A stretch of 64,000 bases of DNA, taken from the NCBI RefSeq assembly GCF_000721705.1, contig NZ_JOJL01000020.1, forward strand, positions 248,001 through 312,000. Direction: 5' to 3'. Positions within the stretch are counted from its first letter, which is position 1; the number at the start of each line of letters is the position of its first letter. This document shows positions 8,261 to 16,795 of the stretch, in pieces. A program made the translations under genes and the position numbers. Source of the DNA: Actinoplanes subtropicus (lineage in GTDB: Bacteria; Actinomycetota; Actinomycetes; Mycobacteriales; Micromonosporaceae). Under the pieces are notes generated by a model. The model was not told the DNA's origin and did not search any database. It worked only from the letters and a program-made list of their open reading frames with translations.

Positions 8261-10237
8261 GTGTCCGACCCTCTTGTCGTCCCGGCCGGGACCACGGCCG
8301 CCGACGCGGTGGCCAAGGCCGGCCTGCCCACCAGCGGCCCCAAGGCCGTCGTGGTGGTCCGCGACGCGGCCGGCCGGCTGCGTGACCTCGACTGGGAGCC
8401 CGAGCTCGACACCGACGTGACCCCGGTCGCGATCGACGAGCCGGACGGGCTGAACGTGCTGCGCCACTCCACCGCACACGTGCTCGCCCAGGCAGTGCAG
8501 GATGTGTTCCCCGAGGCCAAGCTCGGCATCGGCCCGCCCATCGAGAACGGTTTCTACTACGACTTCGACGTGCCGAAGCCGTTCCAGCCCGACGACCTGT
8601 CGAAGCTCGAGAAGCGGATGCAGGAGATCGTCAAGGCCGGGCAGAGCTTCCGCCGCCGCGAGTACAAGTCGCTCGACGAGGCGAGGGTGGAGCTCGCCTC
8701 CGAGCCGTACAAGCTGGAATTGGTCGACCTCAAGGGCGACGTTGACGCCAACGAGGTGATGGAGGTCGGGCACGGCGAGCTGACCCACTACGACAACGTC
8801 GACAAGGACGGCAAGCGGGTCTGGGGCGACCTGTGCCGCGGCCCGCACCTGCCGACCACCCGGCTGATCCCGGCGTTCAAGCTGATGCGCTCGGCGGCCG
8901 CCTACTGGCGCGGCAGCGAGAAGAATCCGCAGCTGCAGCGCATCTACGGCACGGCCTGGCCCTCGCGGGACGAGCTCAAGGCGTACCTCAATCGTCTTGC
9001 CGAAGCGGAACGCCGCGATCACCGCAAGCTGGGCACCGAGCTGGATCTGTTCTCCTTCCCCGATGAGATCGGGTCGGGTCTGGTCGTCTTCCACCCGAAG
9101 GGTGGGGTGATCAAGCGCGAGATGGAGGACTACGTCCGCGCGCGGCACATCGAGGAGGGCTTCCAGTACGTCGGCTCGCCGCACATCACCAAGGAGGGGC
9201 TGTTCCACACCTCCGGGCACCTGCCGTACTACAAGGACACGATGTTCCCCCCGATGGAGCTCGAGGGGGCGAACTACTACCTCAAGGCCATGAACTGCCC
9301 GATGCACAACTTGATCTTCAAGTCGCGCGGGCGGTCCTACCGTGAGCTGCCGCTGCGCTTCTTCGAGTTCGGCACGGTGTACCGCTACGAGAAGTCGGGC
9401 GTGGTGCACGGCCTGACCCGGGTGCGCGGCCTGACCCAGGACGATTCCCACTCGTACGTGACCGCGGCGCAGGCCCCCGACGAGATCAAGCACCTGCTGA
9501 CCTTCGTCCGCTCGCTGCTCGACGACTTCGGTCTCGACGACTACTACCTGGAGTTGTCGACCCGAGACCCGAAGAGCGACAAATTCATCGGTACGGACGA
9601 GCAGTGGGCCGTCGCGACGAAGGTCCTCGAGGACGTGGCCGCCGCATCGGGCCTCGAACTGGTGCTGGACCCCGGTGGCGCGGCGTTTTACGGGCCCAAG
9701 ATCTCGGTGCAGGCCAAGGACGCGATCGGCCGTACGTGGCAGATGTCGACGATCCAGTACGACTTCAACCAGCCGGCCCGCTTCGGCCTCGAATACCAGG
9801 CCGCCGACGGCACCCGCCAGGAACCCGTGATGATCCACTCGGCGAAGTTCGGCTCGATCGAGCGGTTCTTCGGCGTCCTGGTGGAGCACTACGCCGGCGC
9901 CTTCCCGGCGTGGCTGGCGCCGGTGCAGGTGGTCGGCATCCCGATCCGCGACGAGCACGCCTCGTACCTGGAAGATTTCGTCGCCGCGCTGCGGAAGCAG
10001 GGCATCCGGGCCGAGGTCGACCACTCGGACGACCGCATGCAGAAGAAGATCCGCACCGCGCAGCAGCAGAAGATCCCGTTCATGGCGATCGCCGGCGACG
10101 ACGACGTGGCCGCCGGCACGGTGTCCTTCCGCTACCGGGACGGCTCGCAGCGCAACGGGGTCGCCCTCGACGAGGCGGTCGCGCACGTGGTCGAGATCGT
10201 CCGCTCCCGGGTGAACACCGGGCCGTCGGCCGCCTAA
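8261..10237 (+). CDS. thrS: Threonine--tRNA ligase
   Basis: A 658-residue class II aminoacyl-tRNA synthetase that charges tRNA-Thr. The domains run in the usual order: TGS (about 1-65), editing domain with HSTAH (H69, H73) and CRGPH, catalytic domain, and C-terminal anticodon-binding domain (about 545-650). The catalytic zinc ligands expected from E. coli are present as Cys346 (KAMNCPMH), His383 ([10 protein letters not shown]) and His526 (MIHSAKFGS). It starts at a GTG with GGAGAAG upstream. Only 58 bases separate it from the preceding gene, too short for a T-box leader. It ends tail to tail with the globin gene, overlapping by 4 bases. Confidence 0.98.
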   Translation: MSDPLVVPAGTTAADAVAKAGLPTSGPKAVVVVRDAAGRLRDLDWEPELDTDVTPVAIDEPDGLNVLRHSTAHVLAQAVQDVFPEAKLGIGPPIENGFYYDFDVPKPFQPDDLSKLEKRMQEIVKAGQSFRRREYKSLDEARVELASEPYKLELVDLKGDVDANEVMEVGHGELTHYDNVDKDGKRVWGDLCRGPHLPTTRLIPAFKLMRSAAAYWRGSEKNPQLQRIYGTAWPSRDELKAYLNRLAEAERRDHRKLGTELDLFSFPDEIGSGLVVFHPKGGVIKREMEDYVRARHIEEGFQYVGSPHITKEGLFHTSGHLPYYKDTMFPPMELEGANYYLKAMNCPMHNLIFKSRGRSYRELPLRFFEFGTVYRYEKSGVVHGLTRVRGLTQDDSHSYVTAAQAPDEIKHLLTFVRSLLDDFGLDDYYLELSTRDPKSDKFIGTDEQWAVATKVLEDVAAASGLELVLDPGGAAFYGPKISVQAKDAIGRTWQMSTIQYDFNQPARFGLEYQAADGTRQEPVMIHSAKFGSIERFFGVLVEHYAGAFPAWLAPVQVVGIPIRDEHASYLEDFVAALRKQGIRAEVDHSDDRMQKKIRTAQQQKIPFMAIAGDDDVAAGTVSFRYRDGSQRNGVALDEAVAHVVEIVRSRVNTGPSAA

Positions 10238-10671
10238 CCCTCCTGGAGGCCGTCCCACGACCAGCGCGGGACGGCCATCCCGGCCGGCACCTCCGAGGCC
10301 GAGCCGTGGTAGCGCGACATGGTCGTGGTGGTCGCCCAGGCGAAGTAGTCGTGCAGCACCTGCCGCAGCGGCTCCCCGGTGAGCCCGGCGTCGGCCAGCG
10401 CCGCGTCGAAGCAGGCGATGGCGCGGCGATCCATCTCCTCGTGCGGCCCGTTGCCGCTGTGCAGCCGGACGACGTCGGTCTCGGCCAGCCCGCCCGGCGG
10501 CCCGCCGAGCGCCTCACCCCAGTACGCAGCCAGCCGCTCGGTGTGATCCGGCCGGTAGCCGTGCTCGAAGGCGTGGCTGACCACCTCGTCGGCGAGCACC
10601 CGCTCATGCCAGGCCGCGGCCAGCCTGGTCAGTCCGTCGCGGCCGCCCGCGGCCTCGTACACGCTGCTCAT
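10234..10671 (-). CDS. Truncated (2/2) globin-like protein
   Basis: 145 residues from ATG 10671. The start [16 protein letters not shown] and the segment [20 protein letters not shown] match the bacterial truncated haemoglobin family, with the His in RPDHTERL as the candidate proximal haem ligand. Such proteins bind O2 or NO and are cytoplasmic. The C-terminus (after about 125) has an extra Trp-rich tail, [11 protein letters not shown]. The gene shares a 149-base divergent region with the TetR gene at 10821 and overlaps the thrS tail by 4 bases. The assignment to a particular globin group is uncertain. Confidence 0.8.
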   Translation of the reverse strand: MSSVYEAAGGRDGLTRLAAAWHERVLADEVVSHAFEHGYRPDHTERLAAYWGEALGGPPGGLAETDVVRLHSGNGPHEEMDRRAIACFDAALADAGLTGEPLRQVLHDYFAWATTTTMSRYHGSASEVPAGMAVPRWSWDGLQEG

Positions 10672-10789
10672 GCCCACGAAAATACGCGTGCCCGGATCGG
10701 GAAGCAGCATGAGCATCGCCCGGGAGCGCCGGCGGGCGGAAGCATCACGCTGGCCTGGCCGCTGGTGACGGCCACCACATCTATATTTA

Positions 10790-10799
10790 CGACCGGTCG
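10790..10799. promoter_or_regulatory. Palindromic operator candidate upstream of TetR gene
   Basis: CGACCGGTCG is a perfect 10-bp palindrome, 22 bases before the TetR ATG, in an AT-rich patch (ctatattta) that could hold a promoter. A position this close to the start suggests autorepression. GACCGGTC cores are common in actinobacterial TetR operators. Confidence 0.55.
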
Positions 10800-10820
10800 G
10801 TAGCTTTGTAGGTTCGGGGC

Positions 10821-11456
10821 ATGACCGTCGACGGCCGGCTCGCCCGCGGCGAACGCACCCGCACCGCCGTGCTCGACCACGCCCTCGGCCTGGCCACCAG
10901 CGAGGGGCTCGACGGCCTGTCGCTCGGCCAGCTCGCCGAGGCGCTCGGGATGAGCAAGGCCGGCCTCTTCGCACACTGGCGCTCCAAGGAGTCATTGCAG
11001 CTCGCGGTCATCGAGCACGCCCGCGACCAGTGGACCGACGAGGTCATCCGCCCCGGGCTGCTCGAGCCGCGCGGGGTGCGCCGGCTGTGGGCGGTGCACG
11101 ACCTGCGGCTCGCCTTCTACGAGACCGAGCGGCTGCCCGGCGGCTGCTTCTTCGCCAACGCCAACTTCGAGTTCAACGCCCGCCCCGGCGCCGTCCGCGA
11201 CCGGCTCGCCGTTCAGCTGCGCGAGTGGATGGCGTTCCTGACCGGGCTGGCCGCCGATGCGGTCGAGCGGCGGGAGTTGCGGGCCGACACCGACGCCGCC
11301 GCGCTCGCGTACGAGGCCGAGTCGCTCGCCGTCTGCGCCGTGATGCAGGCGCCGGTGCTCGGTGCGGAAGTCACCTTCCGGCACGCCCGCAACGCGCTGC
11401 TCGGCCATCTGCGAGCGCTCGCCACCGACCCTTCGATCCTTCCGGAGCCGACATGA
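10821..11456 (+). CDS. TetR/AcrR-family transcriptional regulator
   Basis: 211 residues with an N-terminal TetR helix-turn-helix (about 8-55; SLGQLAEALGMSKAGLFAHWRSK) and a helical C-terminal ligand domain containing GGCFFANANFEFN, typical of a subgroup with a TetR_C domain of the YxaF/YcdC type. The stop overlaps the next gene's ATG (ATGA), so regulator and thioesterase are co-expressed. A palindrome 22 bases upstream may be its operator. The ligand is unknown; coupling to an acyl-CoA thioesterase suggests an acyl-CoA or aromatic acid derivative. Confidence 0.93.
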   Translation: MTVDGRLARGERTRTAVLDHALGLATSEGLDGLSLGQLAEALGMSKAGLFAHWRSKESLQLAVIEHARDQWTDEVIRPGLLEPRGVRRLWAVHDLRLAFYETERLPGGCFFANANFEFNARPGAVRDRLAVQLREWMAFLTGLAADAVERRELRADTDAAALAYEAESLAVCAVMQAPVLGAEVTFRHARNALLGHLRALATDPSILPEPT

Positions 11457-11893
11457 CCGCCGCAGCCCTCGAATACGGACACACGACGCACGTCCCGGTG
11501 CACTTCGACGACCTGGACGCGCTGGGCGTGCTGCACAACGCGCGCTACGCCGTCTTCGTCGAACGCGCGATGATCAGCTGGTGGGCCGAGCGCGGCGTCT
11601 CCTTCGCCGACGGCCGCCCCACCACGCCCGACGCGTTCAACGTCGTCCGCGAGTACTCGATCACCTTCCACGCCCCGGTCCGCGGCACCGGCGAGATCGC
11701 CGTGCACTTCTGGGTGGAAAACCTCGGCACCACCAGCGCCGACTATCGCTTCCGGGTCACTTCCAAGAACAACCAGATGGTGTACGCCGAGGGCCGTCGC
11801 GTAAACATCCGCCTCGATCCAGCCACGATGCGCCCCACCCCGTGGACCGAGGAAGGCCGCCGCCTCGCGACCCAATTGGCCCGCCCGGCCTGA
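11453..11893 (+). CDS. Hotdog-fold acyl-CoA thioesterase (4HBT/YbgC type)
   Basis: 146 residues from ATG 11453. The protein has the single hotdog fold of 4-hydroxybenzoyl-CoA-type thioesterases, with the catalytic loop seen as HFDDLDALGVLHNARYAVFVERA, where Asp and the following HNxxY are the family signature. These enzymes hydrolyse acyl-CoA thioesters in the cytoplasm. It is coupled by a 4-base overlap to the TetR regulator. Substrate specificity is not predictable from sequence. A GC-rich stem-loop follows 37 bases after the stop. Confidence 0.9.
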   Translation: MTAAALEYGHTTHVPVHFDDLDALGVLHNARYAVFVERAMISWWAERGVSFADGRPTTPDAFNVVREYSITFHAPVRGTGEIAVHFWVENLGTTSADYRFRVTSKNNQMVYAEGRRVNIRLDPATMRPTPWTEEGRRLATQLARPA

Positions 11894-11929
11894 CCCGGCG
11901 GCCCGGTGAGCCGGTGAGCCGGCCGCTCG

Positions 11930-11967
11930 GCGCGAGGACGGTCGCGCCGGGCGGCCGATCCTCGCGC
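11930..11967. terminator. Stem-loop between convergent genes
   Basis: GCGCGAGGA (11930-11938) pairs with TCCTCGCGC (11959-11967) around a 20-base GC-rich loop. It lies between the thioesterase gene (plus) and the secreted-protein tail (minus), and abuts the minus-strand stop at 11968. No T-tract is present, as is common in high-GC actinomycetes. It could end transcription in both directions. Confidence 0.55.
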
Positions 11968-12243
11968 TCAGGGCGTGGGCGCGGTGGTGGCCGCGCCGAT
12001 CCCGCCGGCCGTCTCGGTGGTGGCCGGTTGCGGAGTGGCCGGCGTGGCGGCCGGTTGCGGAGTAGCCGCGGTGGCGGTCGGCGCCGGCGCGGTCGGCGTC
12101 ATGGTCGGCCCCACCGTCGGCGCGGTGGCGGTCGGCGTCGGCCCTGCCGTCGGCGTCACGGTCGGCTCGGTCGTCGGCGTCACGGTCGGCTCGGTCGTCG
12201 GCGTCACGGTCGGCTCGGTCGTCGGCGTCACGGTCGGCTCGCC
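11968..12243 (-). pseudogene. Out-of-frame continuation of the Pro/Thr-rich tail
   Basis: This frame encodes EPTVTPTT repeats, then PT/AT-rich sequence, and stops at 11968 with TTAPTP. It has no start of its own and joins the signal-peptide frame if one C/G is restored near 12241 (ACGGC-GAG read as ACG GCC GAG). The full product would be about 227 residues. Confidence 0.65.
12161..12241 (-). repeat. 24-bp tandem repeat encoding EPTVTPTT
   Basis: Three full copies (12161-12184, 12185-12208, 12209-12232) and a 9-base partial copy. The unit keeps the reading frame. The frameshift sits exactly at the edge of the array, which fits replication slippage or an assembly problem in repeats. Confidence 0.9.
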
Positions 12244-12650
12244 GTCGCGGTGGGCGTCGGCTCGACCGTGGGTTGTGCCGTCGGCGTAGCGGTCGGCTCC
12301 GCGCCCGGCGCCCCTGGCGTTCCCGGGCCGCCCGGCAGTCCGGGCATGCCCGCGCCGCCTCCGGTGTCCGACCCGCCCACCGGGAGGTGCAGGCGGGCGA
12401 GCAGGGCACCGAGCGGCCAGTTGTCGTTGCTCAGCGTAATGATCATGATGTGGACGGGCATGCCGCTCCCGCAGCCCGGTTCGGCCGCCGGCGCGTAGGA
12501 CGTGTTCGTCGCGCAACCACCCGACGCGTCCGCGGCAACGCCGGAGAACGGCCACGGCCCCGGGTCCGCGAGGGCGGTTCCCGCGCACAGGGTCGCGCCG
12601 GCCAGCGCCCCGGCGCCGAGCACGGTCAGATTCCGCAGGTACTTCTTCAT
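12228..12650 (-). CDS. Secreted protein with Pro/Thr-rich tail, truncated by a frameshift
   Basis: 140 residues as written. A clear Sec signal peptide starts MKKYLRNLTVLGAGALAG and ends near ALADPG. The mature part contains two Cys (GGCATN, EPGCGSG), a short conserved-looking segment (MPVHIMIITLSNDNWPLG), then a Gly/Pro linker and a Pro/Thr tail. The frame ends soon after the tail begins (TPTATASRP), but another minus-strand frame continues the same EPTVTPTT pattern for about 90 codons. One missing base near 12241 explains this. I do not recognise the family. The Pro/Thr repeat tail would fit a cell-wall-spanning or O-mannosylated stalk. Confidence 0.7.
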   Translation of the reverse strand: MKKYLRNLTVLGAGALAGATLCAGTALADPGPWPFSGVAADASGGCATNTSYAPAAEPGCGSGMPVHIMIITLSNDNWPLGALLARLHLPVGGSDTGGGAGMPGLPGGPGTPGAPGAEPTATPTAQPTVEPTPTATASRP

Positions 12651-12986
12651 CTCGATACCTTTCGTGCTGGACGATTTCCGCCGCCCAGTCCAGCACGCAA
12701 ATCAGATCACTTCCGGCGTTCGGCAGTATGCGGCCGATGTCGGGTTTCTTAGGTCCATATAGGAGATTCGCGGAACAAAACGCGAGCTAGCGGCCCCACA
12801 TGGGCCGCCAGCCGATCCAGTCCCCGCTCTCGGACCGGTTAAACCTGGCCGAAGGATCGTCTTCGCCGGCGCACCGGCCTGACCGGGCCACCGCTGTCCG
12901 AGGCGAGGCGGGACGAAATCGCCCTCGCGGTGCGAAAGCAGCTCGACGAATGATCGCAGTCGGGTGGCGCCCCCTTTCCAAAGCGG
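12651..12986. other. Intergenic region with one hairpin
   Basis: 336 bases without a credible gene. GCGGCCC (12790-12796) and GGGCCGC (12802-12808) form a 7-bp stem with a 5-base loop, possibly the terminator of the minus-strand oxidoreductase or part of an upstream leader. GC content is visibly lower near 12700-12790, where the promoter of the secreted-protein gene should lie. Nothing else was recognised. Confidence 0.5.
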
Positions 12987-14090
12987 TCAGCCGTACCACT
13001 GTTTGGCGAGCAGTTCGAACGATCGGAGGCGGTCGGTGTGGTCGTACGTCATGGTGGTGACCAGTAGTTCGTCGGCGCCGGTGACGCGGCGGAGGGTTTC
13101 CAGGCGCTCCGCCACCGTCGCCGGCGATCCGGCGAACTGCGTCTCCACCCGGTCGGCGACCAACTCGCGGTCCTGGTCCGTCCACTCGTGTGCCGCGGCC
13201 TCGGCCGGCGACGGGTAGGGGATCGCGCCCTCCCCCGTTCGCACGCTGCGCACCCACAGCCCGTACCCGGCCGCCAGCCGCCGCGCGGTCTCGTCGTCCT
13301 CGGCCACCACGACGTCGGCCGAGACCATCACCTTCGGCGAGGAGAGCACTGCCGACGGGCGGAACGCCTCGCGGTACGCCGAGACCGCCTCCAGGACCCG
13401 GGCCGGCGACACGTGGTAGTTGGCCGCGAAGGGCAGGCCGCGGGCGCCGGCCACCCGGGCGCTCTCCCCGCCGCTCGAGCCGAGCACCCAGATCTCCGGT
13501 TCGGCGCCCTCCCCCGGCACCGCCCGCGCCTCGTTCCCCTCGTCGTCGGTGTACGGCCCGGCCAGCAGCGTCTGGATGTCGGCGATCACCGTGTCGAGGT
13601 CGAGCGGTTCGGCATTCGGCTGGCTCAGCAGCTTGAAGAACAACGCCGACCGGGATGACCGAAATATCGGCGTAAAGGAGAAGGACTTCGGGATGAGCAG
13701 GCCGTCGACGACCCGGGATTCGGTCGCCGGGTCTTCGGGGCCGCCGCGACGGCGCTGAGCCGACCGGCCCAGCCCGAGATCGAACCGCCCCGGGTACAGG
13801 GCGTCGAGCATGCCGAACTGCTCAACCACGCCGAGCGGGGTGAGGAATCCGGTCTGCACCGCCCCGGACCCGAGCCGGATGTGGTCGGTGACCGCGGCGA
13901 TCTGACCGAGCAGCAGGGCCGGCTGCGAGCTGGCCACCCCGGGCGTGAGGTGATGCTCGGCCACCCAGAACCGGTGGTAGCCGAACTGCTCGGCCCGGCG
14001 CGCGAGGTCGAGCGTACGGCGCAGGGCGTCGCCGGCCGTACCGCCGGAGACGAGCGGCGACAGGTCGAGGATCGAGAGCGGCACAGTCAT
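12987..14090 (-). CDS. LLM class flavin-dependent oxidoreductase (bacterial luciferase-like)
   Basis: 367 residues with the single TIM-barrel domain of luciferase-like monooxygenases that use reduced FMN or F420. The N-terminus (PLSILDLSPLVSGGTAGDALRRT), FWVAEHH and RFDLGLGRS match the MsnO8/alkanal monooxygenase-like subgroup. It is transcribed away from the amino acid ABC operon across 121 bases that hold an inverted repeat, so the two units may share control. The nearby importer and two more flavin monooxygenases suggest a role in oxidative release of sulfur or nitrogen from a small imported compound; this is inference. Confidence 0.92.
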   Translation of the reverse strand: MTVPLSILDLSPLVSGGTAGDALRRTLDLARRAEQFGYHRFWVAEHHLTPGVASSQPALLLGQIAAVTDHIRLGSGAVQTGFLTPLGVVEQFGMLDALYPGRFDLGLGRSAQRRRGGPEDPATESRVVDGLLIPKSFSFTPIFRSSRSALFFKLLSQPNAEPLDLDTVIADIQTLLAGPYTDDEGNEARAVPGEGAEPEIWVLGSSGGESARVAGARGLPFAANYHVSPARVLEAVSAYREAFRPSAVLSSPKVMVSADVVVAEDDETARRLAAGYGLWVRSVRTGEGAIPYPSPAEAAAHEWTDQDRELVADRVETQFAGSPATVAERLETLRRVTGADELLVTTMTYDHTDRLRSFELLAKQWYG

Positions 14091-14115
14091 CCTCTTTTCC
14101 TATCGCCAAACTAGG

Positions 14116-14144
14116 TTTTAAACAAGGGCAGGCGACGTTGACAA
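14116..14144 (-). promoter_or_regulatory. Possible promoter of the luciferase-like gene
   Basis: On the minus strand TTGTCA (14144-14139) and TTAAAA (14121-14116) are spaced by 17 bases, 26 bases before the ATG at 14090. The surrounding sequence is unusually AT-rich for the window. The -10 match is weak. Confidence 0.4.
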
Positions 14145-14158
14145 CCTCGTAAAGACAT

Positions 14159-14178
14159 ACAAGTCCCATAGGACTTGT
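14159..14178. promoter_or_regulatory. Inverted repeat in divergent promoter region
   Basis: ACAAGTCC (14159-14166) and GGACTTGT (14171-14178) are perfect 8-bp arms separated by CATA. The site is 34 bases before the GTG of the ABC permease gene and about 70 bases from the divergent oxidoreductase start. It is the best operator candidate for the whole 12987-19942 gene set. The cognate regulator is not encoded here. Confidence 0.6.
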
Positions 14179-14211
14179 GGCGAACGAGCGGGCGCACCTA
14201 GCTTCGATCCC

Positions 14212-15078
14212 GTGAGTGTCTTGTCTGAGGCCCGGGCCGCGCCGCCGGCCACCGAACCGCTGACCGTGGTGCCCGCGCGACACCCGTGGCGCTGGGTGGG
14301 CGCGGCCGCCGTGTCCGTGCTCGTGACGCAGTTCGCCCACGGGCTGATCACCAACCCGGGCTGGGACTGGGCGACGTTCGCCGGGTATTTCTTCGAGAAG
14401 TCGGTGCTGCAAGCGCTGCTCGTCACGCTCGAGCTGACCTTCGCGGGGGCCGTGCTCGGCTTCCTCGGCGGCATCGTGCTGGCGCCCATGCGCCTCTCCC
14501 GCAACCCGGTGCTGCGGTCGGTGAGCTGGACGTACATCTGGGTGTTCCGCTCGGTGCCGCTGATCGTGCAGCTGCTGTTCTGGGCGAACCTCGGCTACCT
14601 CTACGACACCCTGCAGGTCGGGGTGCCGTTCGGGCCGGGCTTCGTCCACGTCGGCACCAGCGACCTGGTCAGCTCGTTCGGCGCGGCGCTGCTGGGCCTG
14701 GCGCTGCACGAGGCCGCGTACGCCGCCGAGATCGTCCGGGCCGGCATCATCTCGGTCGACCAGCGGCAGCTGGAGGCGGCGGCCGCGCTCGGCATCCCGC
14801 GGCTGCGCCAGTTCCGCCGCATCCTGCTCCCCCAGGCCATGCGGGCGATCCTGCCGAGCGCCGCGAACGAGCTGGTCAACCTGCTGAAAAACACCTCCGT
14901 TGTGTACGTGCTGGCGATCGGCGAGCTGTTCTACCAGGTGCAGGTGGTCTACGGGCGGAACGGCCGGGTCGTACCGCTGCTGCTGGTGGCGACCGTCTGG
15001 TACGTGATCCTCACGGCGGTCCTCTCCTTCTTCCAGCATTACGTCGAGCGGCACTTCTCGCGGGGATGGCGGCGATGA
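14212..15078 (+). CDS. Polar amino acid ABC transporter permease (HisM/GlnP type)
   Basis: 288 residues with an N-terminal leader, about five to six transmembrane segments and the inner-membrane component motif EAAYAAEIVRAGIISVDQRQLEAAAALGI that contacts the ATPase. Unlike liv-type permeases it has the fused HisMQ architecture. GTG start at 14212, chosen because it immediately follows the regulatory region and gives the usual N-terminus. Its stop overlaps the ATG of the ATPase gene (ATGA). Together with the next two genes it forms a complete importer for an amino acid or amino-acid-like compound. Confidence 0.93.
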   Translation: MSVLSEARAAPPATEPLTVVPARHPWRWVGAAAVSVLVTQFAHGLITNPGWDWATFAGYFFEKSVLQALLVTLELTFAGAVLGFLGGIVLAPMRLSRNPVLRSVSWTYIWVFRSVPLIVQLLFWANLGYLYDTLQVGVPFGPGFVHVGTSDLVSSFGAALLGLALHEAAYAAEIVRAGIISVDQRQLEAAAALGIPRLRQFRRILLPQAMRAILPSAANELVNLLKNTSVVYVLAIGELFYQVQVVYGRNGRVVPLLLVATVWYVILTAVLSFFQHYVERHFSRGWRR

Positions 15079-15812
15079 TCGAGCTCCGCGGGGTGCAGAA
15101 GTCGTTCGGATCGCACGAGGTGCTCAAGGGCATCGACCTGACCGTCGGCAAGGGCAGCGTCACGGTCATCCTGGGCCCCTCCGGCTCGGGCAAGTCCACG
15201 CTGCTGCGCACGATCAACCACCTGGAAAAGGTCGATCGAGGCCACGTCCGGGTCGACGGCGAACTGATCGGCTATCGCCTGGACGGCACCAAGCTGCACG
15301 AGCTGCCCGAGCGCCTGGTCCTCCGGCAGCGCGCCGGCATCGGGTTCGTGTTCCAGACCTTCAACCTGTTCCCGCACCTGACCGCCGTGGAGAACGTCGC
15401 CGAGGCGATCCGGCGGCCCGACGCCCGGGAGCGGGCGATCACAGAGTTGGTACGGGTCGGGCTCGCCGAGAAGACGGACGCCTACCCCCGCCAGCTCTCC
15501 GGCGGCCAGCAGCAGCGCGTCGCGATCGCCCGGGCGCTCGCCCTCGACCCCAAGCTCGTGCTCTTCGACGAGCCCACCTCGGCCCTCGATCCCGAGCTGG
15601 TCGGCGAGGTGCTCGACGTCATGCGCGACCTGGCCCGGGCCGGCACCACGATGATCGTCGTCACGCACGAGATCGGGTTCGCCCGCGAGGTGGCGGACAC
15701 GATCGTCTTCCTCGACGACGGCCGCATCGTCGAGCAGGGGCCGCCGGCCGAGGTCCTCGACTCACCGAAACACGACCGAACCCGAGCGTTCCTGTCCAAG
15801 GTCCTCGTCTGA
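15075..15812 (+). CDS. Polar amino acid ABC transporter ATP-binding protein
   Basis: 245 residues. Walker A is GPSGSGKST (about 34-42), the Q-loop lies in VFQTFNLFPH, the ABC signature is LSGGQQQR, Walker B is LVLFDEPTSALDP, and the switch His lies in VTHE. This is the GlnQ/HisP type that energises amino acid import from the cytoplasmic face. ATG 15075 overlaps the permease stop; another ATG at 15066 would add three residues. The importer, the monooxygenases and the acetyltransferase are spaced so closely that one transcript is likely. Confidence 0.95.
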   Translation: MIELRGVQKSFGSHEVLKGIDLTVGKGSVTVILGPSGSGKSTLLRTINHLEKVDRGHVRVDGELIGYRLDGTKLHELPERLVLRQRAGIGFVFQTFNLFPHLTAVENVAEAIRRPDARERAITELVRVGLAEKTDAYPRQLSGGQQQRVAIARALALDPKLVLFDEPTSALDPELVGEVLDVMRDLARAGTTMIVVTHEIGFAREVADTIVFLDDGRIVEQGPPAEVLDSPKHDRTRAFLSKVLV

Positions 15813-15828
15813 CATCCGGGAGCTTCCC

Positions 15829-16794
15829 ATGCGTACGGCAAGAATTGCTCTGCTCTCCGCCGCACTCGCCGCGAGCCTCACCGCCTGCGCCGCGCCCACC
15901 GAAACCGTGCGAACGGCGACGGTTGCCGACACGGTGAAAGTCAACGACGGCCCGGACCAGAACCGGATCGTGCCGGCCAAGGTGGACGCGATCGCGCAGT
16001 TGGTGCCGGCGAAGATCCGGGCCGCCGGCAAGCTCACCATCGGCGTCGGCGCGGCCGGCTCCGGTTTCCCGCCGCTCGCCTTCACCGCCACCGACAACAA
16101 GACGCTGATCGGCAGCGAGCCGGACATCGCGGTCGCCATCGCCGGCGTCCTCGGCCTGCAACCGGACCTGGAGAACACCTCCTGGGAGAACCTGTTCATC
16201 GGGCTGGACAGCGGCAAGTACGACGTCGGCGCCTCGAACATCACGGTCACCGAACTGCGCAAGCAGAAGTACGACTTCGTCTCCTACCGCAAGGACGACC
16301 TCGCCTTCGAGGCGAAGAAGGGCGCGACCTGGACCGTCGCCGGGCCGAAGGACGTGGCCGGCAGGAAGGTCGCGGTCGGCTCCGGCACCAACCAGGAGAA
16401 GATCCTGGTCGAGTGGAGCAAGCAGGACGTGGCGAACGGCCTGCCCGCGGTCGACATCAAGTACTACCAGACCAACCAGGCCACCTACCTGGCGCTCGGG
16501 TCGGGGCAGATCGACGCCTATCTCGGCCCCAACCCGACGGCCGCCTACCACGTCGCGGTGGCCGGCCAGACGCAGATCATCGGTACCTACTCGGGGGCCG
16601 GCGCGAACCTGCAGGGGCTGATCGCGCTCACCACCAAGAAGGACAACGGCCTGGTCCGGGCGTGCAAGGCGGCGCTGGACGAGCTGGTGAAGTCCGGCGA
16701 CTACGCCAAGATCCTGGCCCGCTGGAACCTCTCGAACGAGGCGATCATCACGCCCGAGGTCAACCCGCCGGGCCTGCCGATCGAGGGAAAGTGA
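15829..16794 (+). CDS. Amino acid ABC transporter substrate-binding lipoprotein
   Basis: 321 residues with a lipoprotein signal (lipobox LTAC, Cys20), then a type II periplasmic-binding fold with SWENLFIGLDSGKYDVGASNIT, the two-lobe hinge pattern of polar amino acid receptors. It would capture the ligand outside the membrane and deliver it to the permease encoded at 14212. It follows the ATPase gene by 16 bases and precedes the monooxygenase gene by one base. Ligand residues are not assignable by eye; context favours an S- or N-substituted amino acid. Confidence 0.93.
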   Translation: MRTARIALLSAALAASLTACAAPTETVRTATVADTVKVNDGPDQNRIVPAKVDAIAQLVPAKIRAAGKLTIGVGAAGSGFPPLAFTATDNKTLIGSEPDIAVAIAGVLGLQPDLENTSWENLFIGLDSGKYDVGASNITVTELRKQKYDFVSYRKDDLAFEAKKGATWTVAGPKDVAGRKVAVGSGTNQEKILVEWSKQDVANGLPAVDIKYYQTNQATYLALGSGQIDAYLGPNPTAAYHVAVAGQTQIIGTYSGAGANLQGLIALTTKKDNGLVRACKAALDELVKSGDYAKILARWNLSNEAIITPEVNPPGLPIEGK

Positions 16795-16795
16795 C

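Noticed and set aside
8192..10258. Long open frame on the minus strand across thrS
   Set aside because: It mirrors thrS in an antisense frame, a normal effect of very high GC. It is full of Arg/Val/Gly-rich low-complexity sequence and has no family motifs.
12161..12241. Regular 24-bp repeats as a possible CRISPR array
   Set aside because: The copies are contiguous without spacers and encode Pro/Thr repeats in frame with a secreted protein.
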